From Candidatus Thorarchaeota archaeon (GTDB lineage: Archaea; Asgardarchaeota; Thorarchaeia; Thorarchaeales; Thorarchaeaceae), in contig PRDJ01000067.1 of assembly GCA_003345555.1 (NCBI GenBank), positions 1-57,928 of the forward strand: a stretch of DNA of 57,928 nt, in the 5' to 3' direction. The notes beneath the pieces are model-generated. The model was not told the origin of the DNA and made no database searches. It worked only from the letters and a program-made list of their open reading frames with translations. Of this stretch, positions 44,496 to 53,546 are shown piece after piece; position 1 is the first letter of the stretch, and each line of letters opens with the position of its first letter. A program made the translations under genes and the position numbers.

Positions 44496-45848
44496 CTAGG
44501 CCAGCTCTGAGTCCTGTGTTAGCTTAGACCAGAGAGCCCGGGCTGATTTTCTGCATACAGCTGACACCGATTCATCCGGAATCGATTTCAGTTTCCCATT
44601 CTGAACTGCCAGCCGACCGTTGACATAGACGTGCATCACGTCTCTTCCCGTGAATGTGTTTACTAGGTGGCCCACAACAGAGCTCGAATCAACGGGAGTG
44701 GCGACCCTAGTGGCGTCAAGAAGAACCAGGTCCGCCAGTTTCCCCGGCTCGATGCTCCCAATCATGTTGTCAAGTCCATAGCATCTAGCACCTTCGATTG
44801 TGGCCATCCTGAATACTTGCTCTGGACCTATCGCACTCGGGTTTCTCGTCGCAAGCCTGTGTACGGTCAGCGCACATCTCATATTCTCAAACGGGTCGAA
44901 TATCCAGCCGTCATTGCCAAGGCCGACAGTAATGCCCCTTGCCAGCATATCAGGCACAGGTGCAGTACCAACGGCATTCAGCATGTTGCTCATTGGATTG
45001 TGGGCCACTGCCGCGTTGTTTTTGCGTATCAGACCGAGTTCGTGGTCGTTAACGTGGACACAATGTGCAAGCACCGTCCGAGGTCTCAAGACCCCAAGTC
45101 TGGCGAGCCTTTCGACAGTTCTTTCTCCCCGCTTTTCCAGATTGTGATAGAGATCCACGAGACCTTCCGAAGTGTGAATAGTCAAAGGGATTCCATTCTC
45201 TGATGCCGCGTTTGTTGCCTCTGTGACTACTTCATCGTTGACAGTGAAGGAAGCATGAAGGCTCATCATCGCGGAGGTCAGTCCTCTGGTTCTTGCACAG
45301 ACCTTAGCAAAACGAACATTTTCTTTGATGCCGCGCTCTGCTTCATCACTACCATTGCGTTCAGTAATCTCAAAAGCCAACATCGAGCGAATTCCAATCT
45401 GCCGATTCGAATCAGCAATCGCATCCAGTACGCCCTCAATCGAATTCGGACCTGAATAGGTATCGGCGAAAAAGGTGGAACCGTTGCGAATCATATCGGC
45501 CGACGCTGCAAGCGCACTAGCTCTTGCATCCTCGATAGTCAAAGCCTCGTCAAGTGGCCACCAAACCCTCTGGAGAATCTGAGCAAAGTCTGTCGGGGGT
45601 TCAATATTGAGTGAAGCTCCTCTCAGAAGAATGCCATACAGGTGAGTATGAGCAGTGACCAAGCCCGGAATAACGACACATCCCGTAGCATCTACTACGA
45701 CATCCGACCGAGAACGCGGCTCTCCCTTTCCGACCTCCGATATCTTGTCGCTCTCGATTCTAACGTAACCGGGGAAGATTCTTCCCTGTGTGTCACCCGT
45801 GACAATCAGCCCGCCCTTGATGAGAGTTGATTCGACCATGTCAATCAA
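44496..45848 (-). CDS. SsnA/MtaD-type aminohydrolase
   Basis: A 450-residue amidohydrolase of the chlorohydrolase/cytosine-deaminase-like class. The metal motif GLVTAHTHLYG (H-x-H), the histidine of LHASF, the HTSEG motif, HCVHVND and the late aspartate in LGNDGWIFDPF are in order. Family members deaminate or dechlorinate rings (S-adenosylhomocysteine and 5'-methylthioadenosine deaminase, atrazine chlorohydrolase, SsnA of unknown role). The strongest likeness, by the NDGW and ENMRCALTVHRL region, is to SsnA. ATG 45848 or 45839 is the start. It stands alone. Confidence 0.88.
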   Translation of the reverse strand: MIDMVESTLIKGGLIVTGDTQGRIFPGYVRIESDKISEVGKGEPRSRSDVVVDATGCVVIPGLVTAHTHLYGILLRGASLNIEPPTDFAQILQRVWWPLDEALTIEDARASALAASADMIRNGSTFFADTYSGPNSIEGVLDAIADSNRQIGIRSMLAFEITERNGSDEAERGIKENVRFAKVCARTRGLTSAMMSLHASFTVNDEVVTEATNAASENGIPLTIHTSEGLVDLYHNLEKRGERTVERLARLGVLRPRTVLAHCVHVNDHELGLIRKNNAAVAHNPMSNMLNAVGTAPVPDMLARGITVGLGNDGWIFDPFENMRCALTVHRLATRNPSAIGPEQVFRMATIEGARCYGLDNMIGSIEPGKLADLVLLDATRVATPVDSSSVVGHLVNTFTGRDVMHVYVNGRLAVQNGKLKSIPDESVSAVCRKSARALWSKLTQDSELA

Positions 45849-45961
45849 TCCTGCGTGTTTGTTATCACGTTCAGTCAGATGACGCTATGTCTCAAACAGA
45901 AGCACCTAGATGGAGCTTTCGGCCGAGAACACATTGAGAGAGTGTTCGACACTCTGAAGCC

Positions 45962-47491
45962 CTAGGGCTCCATATCAGCCACGCTGACTCTGTCCTTTCC
46001 AGAACGGTACACAATGCCGTCTCGTTCAAGCTGCTCCAGCACGGAGTCGAACTCTTGGTCATCGAGACCCGAAGACGCAGCACTGTTTCTCAGTTTAGAT
46101 ATCTCCACTACTTTTCCCGTAGTAGCAGTCATGTTTCGAAGTAGCCTCATGAAAGTGTCAGCAGGCGTGGATTCTATCTGCGTGATGATAGGCTCTTGTT
46201 CGACCTCAGTGGTTTCTTTAGTTGGTACTGGCCGCCGCGACTTGGCGGCATCGCGCGCACCGAGCAGAGCAGCCATGAGATCTACGCTGGCATTCTGTCT
46301 AGGCGCACTAGCTGGTTTGCTGGCACCAAGATCCTCAAGGCTGACTCCCTGAGGGGCCTCCTTGCTGCCTCCCGCCTCTTCTTCCTCTGACATTACGGGG
46401 ATAGGAAACGACTCGATGAGACTTACTCCGAGCCAGCTCGAGCCAATATCGGTGTTCGCAGGCGCCGCTTCTAGGAGCTGAGCTCTGAATTCCTTCTCTG
46501 TCTTCTCGCGCTGAGCAGAGAGGTTGGAGTCACGGCAGGGCTCCGAACCGAGCCGCAATAGAGTTCTTCCGGCAAGCCCATGCACTCTTGCGTGAGGATC
46601 CCGCACGAGGTATCCCAGTATCTTCAGAAGAGGAAGAAACCTGGAGCCTTTGACGTTCATGTCATCTAGTAGGGCCTGCTTCACACGCCAGTCTCCATCT
46701 GCGATTAGGTCCATGATGATGCCTGCCGGCGCAATGACCCCCAGCTTGGCGACCGCCTGTGCAACCTGAGATCTGACCTGCCAGTTGCCGTGTTTCAAGA
46801 ACGGAGAAAGGAACTGGACGGTCTTAGGATTGACGAGCGGGCATATGTAGGCTGCCAAGTCAGCTCTTTTCTCGGCCGCGCTTTGACATACCATCTTCAG
46901 TAGGTTGCCGCGTGTTGTTTCGGGAAATGCTGTCAGTCTCTGAACACTACCGAAACTCAATGTTTCCACTCGTTCGGAGACCAGTTCTTTCACCCACTGA
47001 GTACCAACAGCCCCAAGTAGGGCCATGATGCCCACGATTGTTGGCTGATGCTCTCGCCCGAGAGACTGTAGAGCTTCGACCCAACGCTTCTGCTCTGCTG
47101 TAGAGATTGGGCCCCCGGTCTGAGTGAACTTCTCTTCAATGCCTTGGAGGACCTGCTCACGCTCAGCAGGATTAACTTCCTTGAGCTGCGAAGCGAGTTC
47201 TCGGACGTACTGACCGTACGCGTTCTGGCCTGCCACCCTGAGAGCTGCTTTCCTGATAACGGGGTCGTCGGCCTTTGAAACGCTCATGGCCTTTGGAAGG
47301 AGAGACCTTGTCACAGGTTGTGTAGCCAAGTGGCTAGCCGCCTCGTACATCTCGGCCAAGTTGGGAGAATCCAAGTTCCAAGCAATGACACGGAGTTGAT
47401 TGATTGCCTTCCGCTCAGCCTCTGAAACACTTACCTTCGTTTTCATTGGCTTTGCGTTCTTTCCTTTCAAAGCAATCATCTCCAATCTCAC
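45962..47491 (-). CDS. ARM/HEAT-repeat protein with C-terminal winged helix
   Basis: A 509-residue soluble protein. Residues about 20-320 are helical ARM/HEAT-like repeats, for example the HGNWQVRSQVAQAVAKLG and DGDWRVKQALLDDM units. A disordered acidic and proline-rich linker (about 360-425) follows, then a winged-helix unit at the end (TFMRLLRNMTATTGKVVEIS and LDDQEFDSVLEQLERDGIVYRSG), like the C-terminal wHTH of MCM proteins. The GTG start at 47491 overlaps the TGA of the upstream gene (GTGA), so the two are coupled. Likely a protein or nucleic-acid scaffold; no named family. Confidence 0.75.
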   Translation of the reverse strand: MRLEMIALKGKNAKPMKTKVSVSEAERKAINQLRVIAWNLDSPNLAEMYEAASHLATQPVTRSLLPKAMSVSKADDPVIRKAALRVAGQNAYGQYVRELASQLKEVNPAEREQVLQGIEEKFTQTGGPISTAEQKRWVEALQSLGREHQPTIVGIMALLGAVGTQWVKELVSERVETLSFGSVQRLTAFPETTRGNLLKMVCQSAAEKRADLAAYICPLVNPKTVQFLSPFLKHGNWQVRSQVAQAVAKLGVIAPAGIIMDLIADGDWRVKQALLDDMNVKGSRFLPLLKILGYLVRDPHARVHGLAGRTLLRLGSEPCRDSNLSAQREKTEKEFRAQLLEAAPANTDIGSSWLGVSLIESFPIPVMSEEEEAGGSKEAPQGVSLEDLGASKPASAPRQNASVDLMAALLGARDAAKSRRPVPTKETTEVEQEPIITQIESTPADTFMRLLRNMTATTGKVVEISKLRNSAASSGLDDQEFDSVLEQLERDGIVYRSGKDRVSVADMEP

Positions 47492-48408
47492 TTACGATCA
47501 GATAGTGGAGGCTGCCGCTCCTGCGATTTTCTTCGTTGTCTTGTTTTGGGATGACCATGATGAGGCTTTGGCTTGAATTCTGCCTCACCCGGGGACCGAC
47601 CAACATATTCTGTCAAGTTGGTCTGAACTCCCGAGCCTCGAGATTCAACGGCTTTCGTTGGCTTTCGGCCTGCGTATTCCTTCACTGGCCCGCCAATGAT
47701 AGTTGCCTGTTCTGTCTCAGGAGCGGCGCCAGCTGTGGCCTCCTCGCCAATCTCAATGTCGACAAGCATGTGCTCATAGCTCTCAAGCAAAGAGGTCACA
47801 CGAGGATCCTGCTCCTCCAGTCTGTCTTCTTTGATAGCGAGCTGTCTGAGCAGAGTCCGTCCGATAACAGAATTGGACAAGGGCCTTAGATTGAGATATC
47901 CCTTCATGATTTTCGGTTTCGCGCGCCTGAACTCCTCTAACTGTGCTTGTCGCAAGACGGGCACGAGAAAACCAAGACCGTCCGCAGAGAGACCCAAAGG
48001 AGTCAGGTGTTTGATTTCGCCGCCTGCTATCATATCTGAAACAATGTCTGATAGGAACTTCCGGACATTACGCTGCGCCTCTTTCCATGATTGTTGCTTG
48101 GTAATTTTTCTGACAACCTCCTCCGTGGTTACATCAAGGGCCAAGCTGAGTGAGGTCAAACCCACAGCTCCGAACACTGCATCTCGTAGAAGTAGGAGCG
48201 TGTTCGAGAAATCAGAGTCTGGCTTCCTAGAAAGCAAGCGCTTCTCAAGAACTGGGTAGACTGAATGCCATGGATACTTTGACTTGTTAATCCAGTAGCC
48301 TTCGAGTGTTTCCGCGACTGCAGAGAAGTCGCCACGCCTACTCATGTCGCTTACCATGTCGATAAATGCCATCTTGTCCGTGGCGACACTTTGGCGTTCG
48401 GTGGCCAT
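47488..48408 (-). CDS. Hypothetical helical protein coupled to ARM/wHTH protein
   Basis: About 306 residues. The first 210 are mostly helical and resemble ARM/HEAT-like packing without a clear repeat; the remainder is a disordered tail rich in G, P, E and K that ends with strongly basic segments (KPKPHHGHPKTRQRRKSQER). I start at ATG 48408 (MATERQSVATDKM), with GGAG 8 bases upstream; the frame is open to 48441. Its stop overlaps the next gene's GTG. The shared build with the downstream protein suggests that they work as a pair, possibly on DNA or RNA. Family unknown. Confidence 0.68.
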   Translation of the reverse strand: MATERQSVATDKMAFIDMVSDMSRRGDFSAVAETLEGYWINKSKYPWHSVYPVLEKRLLSRKPDSDFSNTLLLLRDAVFGAVGLTSLSLALDVTTEEVVRKITKQQSWKEAQRNVRKFLSDIVSDMIAGGEIKHLTPLGLSADGLGFLVPVLRQAQLEEFRRAKPKIMKGYLNLRPLSNSVIGRTLLRQLAIKEDRLEEQDPRVTSLLESYEHMLVDIEIGEEATAGAAPETEQATIIGGPVKEYAGRKPTKAVESRGSGVQTNLTEYVGRSPGEAEFKPKPHHGHPKTRQRRKSQERQPPLSDRK

Positions 48409-48528
48409 GGTCAGTTCTCCGCTCGTTTGACAAGCAGGCAAGAGACTTGCATTTGGTGCTTTTGATTGTATCGTGCGGTCATAGGGTGCATTCAGATAGA
48501 AAGCACGCCCGAACTTGGCAATAGCTGC

Positions 48529-49035
48529 CTATGGACTTGGAATCCATCTTCGCACACGTCGCGCATAGTCTGCATACGCATTTCCAAATCGCTTAGAGAG
48601 ATCTCGCTCTTCATACGCGGCAATTCGGTCATAGAAAACGAACATGATGGCAAAGAGGTCAACACAGAATATGGAGAAGGTTGCTACAGTGAGTCCCAAG
48701 TCGATGAATAGGCTTCCCAGATACATGGGGTGACGCACATGAGAAAAAACGCTCTCTTCAATTACGCGGGGTGGATCTCGAACTTGCCCAAATACGACTC
48801 TGTTCGATGCACGATGAAGCCAGATTCCCAGAAGGATAAAGAAGCCTGCAAGCAAAACACCAGTATACAGTAGGGAATAGCCAACTGAAACTGTCGACAA
48901 ACGGAATACGAAAGAGTCAGCTATCCATAGGATCAAGAACGCGAGTTGGAACAGCGCTTGGCCTCGGTCACCCCATGGATGCTCGGGACCTAGGTCTGCT
49001 CTTTGACGTCTATGGACGTTGCTTTCGTGTTGCAT
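48529..49035 (-). CDS. Isoprenylcysteine/phospholipid methyltransferase-like membrane protein
   Basis: A 168-residue membrane enzyme of the ICMT/PEMT fold with four or so helices. The cofactor-binding motif is clear: VFSHVRHPMYLGSLFIDLG (R-H-P-M-Y), then EERDLSKRFGNAYADYARRVRRWIP (E-E-x-x-L and R-W-I-P end). Such enzymes methylate isoprenylcysteine or lipid headgroups using S-adenosylmethionine. The substrate in archaea is unknown; an ether-lipid headgroup is plausible. ATG 49035 gives a hydrophilic first 22 residues. Confidence 0.82.
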   Translation of the reverse strand: MQHESNVHRRQRADLGPEHPWGDRGQALFQLAFLILWIADSFVFRLSTVSVGYSLLYTGVLLAGFFILLGIWLHRASNRVVFGQVRDPPRVIEESVFSHVRHPMYLGSLFIDLGLTVATFSIFCVDLFAIMFVFYDRIAAYEERDLSKRFGNAYADYARRVRRWIPSP

Positions 49036-49183
49036 GTAGTGTCAGCATTGCCTGTCTGTCGAGTTTCATATCACATTATCGGTATGAGTGGTCACATTGC
49101 AGATCCACGCATTGTGATTCTCGTTCATGTGGAAGCATTCTTTCTGCTTGGATGCCGATATGAGGCAGGCTCTTTTGGTGCGA

Positions 49184-49804
49184 TTACTCTAACAGAACCT
49201 TCACACCGCTCTGCCAGATAGATTCACCCATGCGCTTGTACCCTTCCACGCTTAGGTGAAGCCCGTCGCCACTATCGAATTCCGGGGCCAAGAGACCTTG
49301 CTCGTCTGAAAGGCTGTTGAATAAGTCCACCACAACAAGGCCATCGTATTCTTTACCCGATGTGCGAATCATCTCATTGAGTCGAGCTTGCGTTTCTTGC
49401 AGGCCAGGATACTCGAATCCGATTGGCGGAACGGTACAACCTACTACTCGCGAGCCTCTGTCGAGTGCATGCTCCCAAAGTGATTCCACGTAAGTACAGA
49501 TCGTCCGAGAATCGCCACCCCATCCAATATCATTGCTGCCGCCTAGGATTATGACAGCACGATAGCTGCCTACGTTCATCGCTTTCTTTAGACGCGGCAA
49601 CATATGTCGCACAAGCTCCCCGGGCTCGCCCTGATTGTCGAAGTCAATGTGGAGCCCTCGCTCTTTGCTCGCCACTCTGACAAGCCAGTAGCCATACTGG
49701 GATTTCTCATCACCAGAATGATCGAGCGGGTCATATCCAGGTGTGCCTGCCGTAAGACTATCGCCAAAACCTAGTACCCGAATGACCGCTTCACTTTTGC
49801 CCAA
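49184..49804 (-). CDS. SGNH/GDSL-type esterase
   Basis: A 206-residue hydrolase with the block structure of the SGNH family: block I LGFGDSLTAG with nucleophile serine, block II glycine in NQGEPGELV, block III GGSNDIG, and block V DGLHLSVEGY with catalytic Asp and His. No signal peptide, so it is cytoplasmic. It acts on ester bonds of unknown substrate. Start TTG 49804 has GGAAG upstream and overlaps the coiled-coil gene by 14 bases. Confidence 0.88.
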   Translation of the reverse strand: MGKSEAVIRVLGFGDSLTAGTPGYDPLDHSGDEKSQYGYWLVRVASKERGLHIDFDNQGEPGELVRHMLPRLKKAMNVGSYRAVIILGGSNDIGWGGDSRTICTYVESLWEHALDRGSRVVGCTVPPIGFEYPGLQETQARLNEMIRTSGKEYDGLVVVDLFNSLSDEQGLLAPEFDSGDGLHLSVEGYKRMGESIWQSGVKVLLE

Positions 49805-50351
49805 GCGCTTCCAGCTCTTTGCAGACGTCCATCTTTCTTACCAAGAGAGTCTGCCCCCGCTTTATGAGCTCTTCGAGTTCACGCTCGTATTCGGCCTTGT
49901 CAATGCGCCCTTTTTCGAATCTTCTTTCAAGGTCTTCTCTTAGCCGCCTAACTTCTTCAATTTCGGAGTCGATGGACTTCTGTTTTACCTTCAGTAGTAT
50001 CCGGTTCTTGCCATCAGCTGAAGCGACTGTCGCGGATTTCAGCTGTCCGCCAATCTGACCCTGTGATCCCGCAGCCTTAAGCGACTCAGTTCTGTGTACG
50101 GCAAGCGGATTACTTCGAGGCCGAGAAGGGTCGAAGCCCGCGGCACTCATCCGTAGGGCGGCTCCTGTTAGTTCGTCTTTCGCTGCGCCCTTCCCAATGG
50201 GATTGCCCTTGAATCCACTCTCTCCCATCGGGCCTTGTGCTTCCTGGCTCAGTGTAGAGTCCTCAATGGCTAGCTTACCGAGAAGTTCCCTGTACTTCTT
50301 GAGACGTTCCTCTGGGGTCGACACCTTTGCAGCTTTGAGACCGCTCGGCAT
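49791..50351 (-). CDS. Coiled-coil protein with SHOCT-like end
   Basis: A 186-residue protein. Residues about 14-25 and 125-185 are helical; the latter hold a coiled coil (SEIEEVRRLREDLERRF) followed by EKGRIDKAEYERELEELIKRG, which has the short G-x-I-x-x-x-E-Y pattern of SHOCT domains. The middle is polar and probably disordered. The stop lies 14 bases inside the SGNH hydrolase gene. Function unknown; it may be an oligomeric adaptor. Confidence 0.65.
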   Translation of the reverse strand: MPSGLKAAKVSTPEERLKKYRELLGKLAIEDSTLSQEAQGPMGESGFKGNPIGKGAAKDELTGAALRMSAAGFDPSRPRSNPLAVHRTESLKAAGSQGQIGGQLKSATVASADGKNRILLKVKQKSIDSEIEEVRRLREDLERRFEKGRIDKAEYERELEELIKRGQTLLVRKMDVCKELEALGQK

Positions 50352-50496
50352 AGTCCATTATCTCCGGCGACACAGGACATGTAGACGGGTCTAGAGTGAA
50401 GAAAACCCGATTTACATACAGAATCTCGTGTATTAAGGCTACTTTGGTTGGGTCACCACCCAGCAATAGACCTTCAACGGGCAGAGATAGTAGCAA
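50275..50496 (-). CDS. Possible small protein overlapping the coiled-coil gene
   Basis: A 73-residue frame from TTG 50496 has AGGAG 4 bases upstream, and its first 50 residues (LLGGDPTKVALIHEILYVNR and so on) look protein-like. It then overlaps the coiled-coil gene start by 77 bases. It could be a real small gene, or the N-terminal part of the coiled-coil gene joined by a frame break. Weak support. Confidence 0.3.
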   Translation of the reverse strand: MLLSLPVEGLLLGGDPTKVALIHEILYVNRVFFTLDPSTCPVSPEIMDYAERSQSCKGVDPRGTSQEVQGTSR

Positions 50497-50635
50497 TGTC
50501 TCCTAATAACACGAGCTACGCGAGGAACTGACGTGGGCGCAGCCATGAACCCGCAAAAGGTCCATGCCGATGTCAGACTGAATCCTTTTTAGCAAACATT
50601 ACCCTATATGAGACTGATCATGGATCGGGGAAAGG

Positions 50636-51313
50636 TTGACTTTGAGCAACACAGATTTCTTCAACATAATCACAGCCTTCAACTGGGCGACCCTCCCACT
50701 TGTTGGAATCACTTGGGTTCTTGGAGTCCTATGCTATTACTTGCCCTCCAGGAAGACGGTTTATTCGAACCAGCTCGTGTCGTTGATTCTAGCCTATGTC
50801 TGGTCGGTGGCGGGGATTGTATTTGGTCTCATCTACTTCCGTTCGTTTGTCCCGGTCATCTTTGGGTTTCCTTTCGTCTGGTTTGGCTATACCATTGCCG
50901 CAGTCTTTACGCTTCAGGGTCTTATCTTGCTGTATTTCGGCGTGTTTCAGAAGGCTCTCTCTTTCAAGAACAAGACGGGGCTGTCGTACGTAATAGGAAC
51001 CATTCTCATGACGTATGCGATTGGGCTCTACCAGCTCATCGCTATGGTGAGCGGCCACTCGCCCGTCTCATATCCTGCGTTCGGGACCGCTCCCGGTCCA
51101 GTTGCCGTGTTCACCATCGGCCTGTTGTTATGGGCAGACAAGCGCATACCATCGATTGTCCTGATTCTGCCTAGCATCTTTGGAATCACCGGAATCCTGT
51201 CTGTTCTAGCCTTGGGAGTCTACGCTGACATTGGACTGTTTATCTCAGGAGTGATTGGATTCTTCCTCGTGTTCCGGCATCACAGGATGAAGACGACCCA
51301 CGATACGGATTAG
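50636..51313 (+). CDS. Seven-helix membrane protein (DUF6064-like)
   Basis: A 225-residue protein with seven membrane segments and short loops. The segment FGTAPGPVAVFTIGLLLWADKRIP resembles the FGxAPCPxTIFTFGLLL motif of DUF6064 proteins, known only as predicted membrane proteins. Start TTG 50636 or, better spaced from GGAAAGG, TTG 50642. No charged residues inside the helices indicate a transporter; the function is unknown. Confidence 0.72.
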   Translation: MTLSNTDFFNIITAFNWATLPLVGITWVLGVLCYYLPSRKTVYSNQLVSLILAYVWSVAGIVFGLIYFRSFVPVIFGFPFVWFGYTIAAVFTLQGLILLYFGVFQKALSFKNKTGLSYVIGTILMTYAIGLYQLIAMVSGHSPVSYPAFGTAPGPVAVFTIGLLLWADKRIPSIVLILPSIFGITGILSVLALGVYADIGLFISGVIGFFLVFRHHRMKTTHDTD

Positions 51314-51420
51314 TGTTCATGTGTTTGAATATCCGACGCAGTCTGCGTCGTGACGAATGCAGCATCCCGTCCTTGGTTGCGCTATCGTTTCCCAGATATC
51401 CGGCTAGAGCATTTCAGTCA

Positions 51421-52620
51421 TTAGAAGAAAGTGGGCTCGATCTCCGTAACATGCGTCGGGGCCTTCATGGAGACTGTGGATGCCGGGGAGAGTACTTCTA
51501 CGAGCTCGTAGTCCTTCGTTCCTAGGCCCAGCTTCTCTGCATAGTCCACAACGATGTATGGGTTCTTCATCGGCCCGTGTATTCTCTGGAACGGATGGAG
51601 GTTCACTTTGCGGTCGAGGTTTGGTCTGAAATAGAGAGGTATCATTGATTCATTCAAACCCTCTTTCGCGATTAAATCCAGAGTGGCCTTTTCTATCGCA
51701 ACGATGTCTCGAGAACCAAGAACTCCTATGTCGTTGACAATGCAGGGCTGTGCGAATGGCCAACAGTCGCAATACGGGATAATCTCAATTGCGAAGTTAA
51801 TGAAGAATCTCTTCTCCTTGGGGATGTTCTCCAGCACCTTGCTAGTGCCTATGGCCATCATCTCTTGGAATGCTGAGAAGTGCTCTTGCTTTATCTCAAG
51901 ACAGCCAGCGCCTTTGTCCACCTCAATGCACTTCATGCACTGATTGCACATGTCGAACTCGACGTTCAGCCTATGCTCATCATTCTTGTACGTAATCAAG
52001 TGCTCAGGACATGATTCGACCAGCTTCTTTGCATGTTCGGGCGTGCACTTGTCCGGATTCCAATATGGGATTGACTGCCAGATAGTGTGATACTTGTTCC
52101 AGCGGCTCTGTGCTGAAAACGCTCCGATAGCTAGATTCTTGATTGCGCCGCCGTAGCCACAGGTGTTGTGACCTTTGGCGTGAGACAGATCAATGAGTGC
52201 ATCTGAGTCATGGAGAACGCCGCCCATTTCGAGGAACTCGACTCCTTTGAAATCGATATTCACTTTGTAGAGATACTTGTCTTTCACACCGTCGAATGGT
52301 ATCAAAGGGCAGCCGCAGGTTTCCGACGTGTACCCGCGATTGACCGCGTTGTACACGGAAGTCGGATTATCTGTTATGAATGGAAATGCACCGGTCTTTT
52401 TGACCGCTTCGACTACTCGCCGCACAAAGAACACAGGAATAGTCTGATAATTATCCTCATATCCAAGGTGCATCTTGATGGCGACCTTGTCCTTCTTTTG
52501 GATGGTGGACAAGTCGAGTTTCTTGACAATCTCATCAACCTTGGCAGCAAAGCTAGCAAACTTCGCTCTATTGCCTTGCTTCACAGACCCAAAGTATACC
52601 TTAGCTCGCTGGGAACTCAT
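51421..52620 (-). CDS. DUF362-domain iron-sulfur protein
   Basis: A 399-residue protein of the DUF362 type. The N-terminal domain is typical: VAIKMHLGYEDNYQTIPVFFVRRVVEAV, DNPTSVYNAV, LSHAKGHNTCGYGGAIKNLAIG. A ferredoxin-like cysteine group CNQCMKC then a single C (GCLE) and further PYCDC with QPC suggests at least one [4Fe-4S] cluster. The protein family is widespread in anaerobic archaea and bacteria, with no settled function. ATG 52620 is the start; the gene is monocistronic and convergent with the membrane protein. Confidence 0.88.
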   Translation of the reverse strand: MSSQRAKVYFGSVKQGNRAKFASFAAKVDEIVKKLDLSTIQKKDKVAIKMHLGYEDNYQTIPVFFVRRVVEAVKKTGAFPFITDNPTSVYNAVNRGYTSETCGCPLIPFDGVKDKYLYKVNIDFKGVEFLEMGGVLHDSDALIDLSHAKGHNTCGYGGAIKNLAIGAFSAQSRWNKYHTIWQSIPYWNPDKCTPEHAKKLVESCPEHLITYKNDEHRLNVEFDMCNQCMKCIEVDKGAGCLEIKQEHFSAFQEMMAIGTSKVLENIPKEKRFFINFAIEIIPYCDCWPFAQPCIVNDIGVLGSRDIVAIEKATLDLIAKEGLNESMIPLYFRPNLDRKVNLHPFQRIHGPMKNPYIVVDYAEKLGLGTKDYELVEVLSPASTVSMKAPTHVTEIEPTFF

Positions 52621-52698
52621 ATGCTAATCAGCTACAAGTCCTGAATAAGTCTGTTACGAAGGGACATCTATGGCGAGTATCTAGTGACACTGGCCTAT

Positions 52699-53244
52699 TC
52701 AGACATTCGGGATTCCGAACACTCTACGAACCATTGTGCCTAGACCAAGAGCCGACAGCATGTACCATGACCAGAACCACAGACCGAACCCGGCACCGGA
52801 AACATATACTCCTAGCCAAGGTTCCAGAAATGGAATAGCGTTTTGAGGGTTGAATGGAAGAACCGCCACAGGAGCAGCACCATATAGTCCGTTGAGAATG
52901 GCAAAGATAATCAGGAACGGGACGTAGAACACACAGCATGGCTTCATTCTGGCGCTCTGCATCGACAACTGAATCTGCATAATGCGTGATTGATCATTGG
53001 TTAGTTCCTGCAAGAGGACTGGGTCCATAGTCTTTCTTGCCTCGCTGAGCTTCCTCTGCCATGCCCGAAGCTCCTCTTGCCCTGTTTTGAGCTTCTCAAC
53101 GTCGACCATCTTGACCGTGATGACGCTTGAAATGACAGCCAGCAGGACACCGACGGCCAGCACGAACGCTGCAGACCATGGCATCGTAGAAACAGGACGG
53201 AGGAAGTTGATGATAGCTCCGAAGATATCGCTCCATACATCCAT
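52699..53244 (-). CDS. EMC3/TMCO1-type membrane insertase (DUF106)
   Basis: A 181-residue Oxa1-superfamily protein with three membrane segments. The build matches archaeal DUF106 and eukaryotic EMC3/TMCO1: first helix AAFVLAVGVLLAVISSVITV, a cytoplasmic coiled coil (VEKLKTGQEELRAWQRKLSEARK), a second helix with MKPCCVFYVPFLIIFAIL, and a third region WFWSWYMLSALG. Such proteins insert membrane proteins from the ribosome. ATG 53244 is preferred over 53256. No neighbouring translocon genes are seen. Confidence 0.85.
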   Translation of the reverse strand: MDVWSDIFGAIINFLRPVSTMPWSAAFVLAVGVLLAVISSVITVKMVDVEKLKTGQEELRAWQRKLSEARKTMDPVLLQELTNDQSRIMQIQLSMQSARMKPCCVFYVPFLIIFAILNGLYGAAPVAVLPFNPQNAIPFLEPWLGVYVSGAGFGLWFWSWYMLSALGLGTMVRRVFGIPNV

Positions 53245-53355
53245 AGTGGCGACCAACCGACGCTAGTTTGAATCCTGACCAGTCAAGGTCACCGTATATA
53301 CGTTCCGCAGAATCCGTCGAAAGCGCCAGACTTGGATGCTTCGGGGTCTCTCTGT

Positions 53356-53489
53356 TTGCTTTGACCTAGGCCGCAGTACACGCTCAGTAGCTCAGGTATG
53401 CGTAAAGCTGATGGCCCGGTACACGCTGTGTTTCAGCTGTTGCGCGCCAAACATACCTGAGTCAGCCTGAGGCAAAGCTGCCAAAGCAA
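53356..53489. ncRNA. Candidate structured RNA or nested operator
   Basis: Nested perfect complements: TTGCTTTG (53356-53363) with CAAAGCAA (53482-53489); CTCAGGTATG (53391-53400) with CATACCTGAG (53452-53461); AGCTGA (53406-53411) with TCAGCT (53433-53438); and ACAC (53421-53424) with GTGT (53428-53431). They could stack as a long imperfect hairpin of 134 bases. It might be a transcript or a DNA-binding site; strand and expression are unknown. The D-arm-like TAGCTCAGG is not part of a tRNA. Confidence 0.35.
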
Positions 53490-53546
53490 GCCAAGAGAAG
53501 CGTTTACCGGGAGACCCCGTTTCATTTATATTATGGTAACGTGTAC
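53376..53546. repeat. GTACACG motif cluster, left set
   Basis: GTACACGCT occurs at 53376-53384 and 53419-53427, and the inverted form CGTGTAC at 53540-53546, the last lying between the TATA box and the expected start of transcription of the gene at 53583. It is the same motif as in the 55131-55359 set across the reductase gene. A shared DNA-binding protein is the simplest reading. Confidence 0.5.
53523..53531 (+). promoter_or_regulatory. TATA box for the gene at 53583
   Basis: CATTTATAT within TTTCATTTATATTATGG is a strong archaeal TATA match, predicting transcription from about 53552 and a leader near 30 bases. An inverted GTACACG lies 9-15 bases downstream, where a bound protein would block the polymerase. 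Confidence 0.55.

Noticed and set aside
53381..53440. Possible tRNA (TAGCTCAGG resembles a D-arm)
   Set aside because: No T-arm GGTTCGAAT-type motif, no 7-base acceptor pairing and no anticodon stem can be placed; the segment instead fits the nested inverted repeats.
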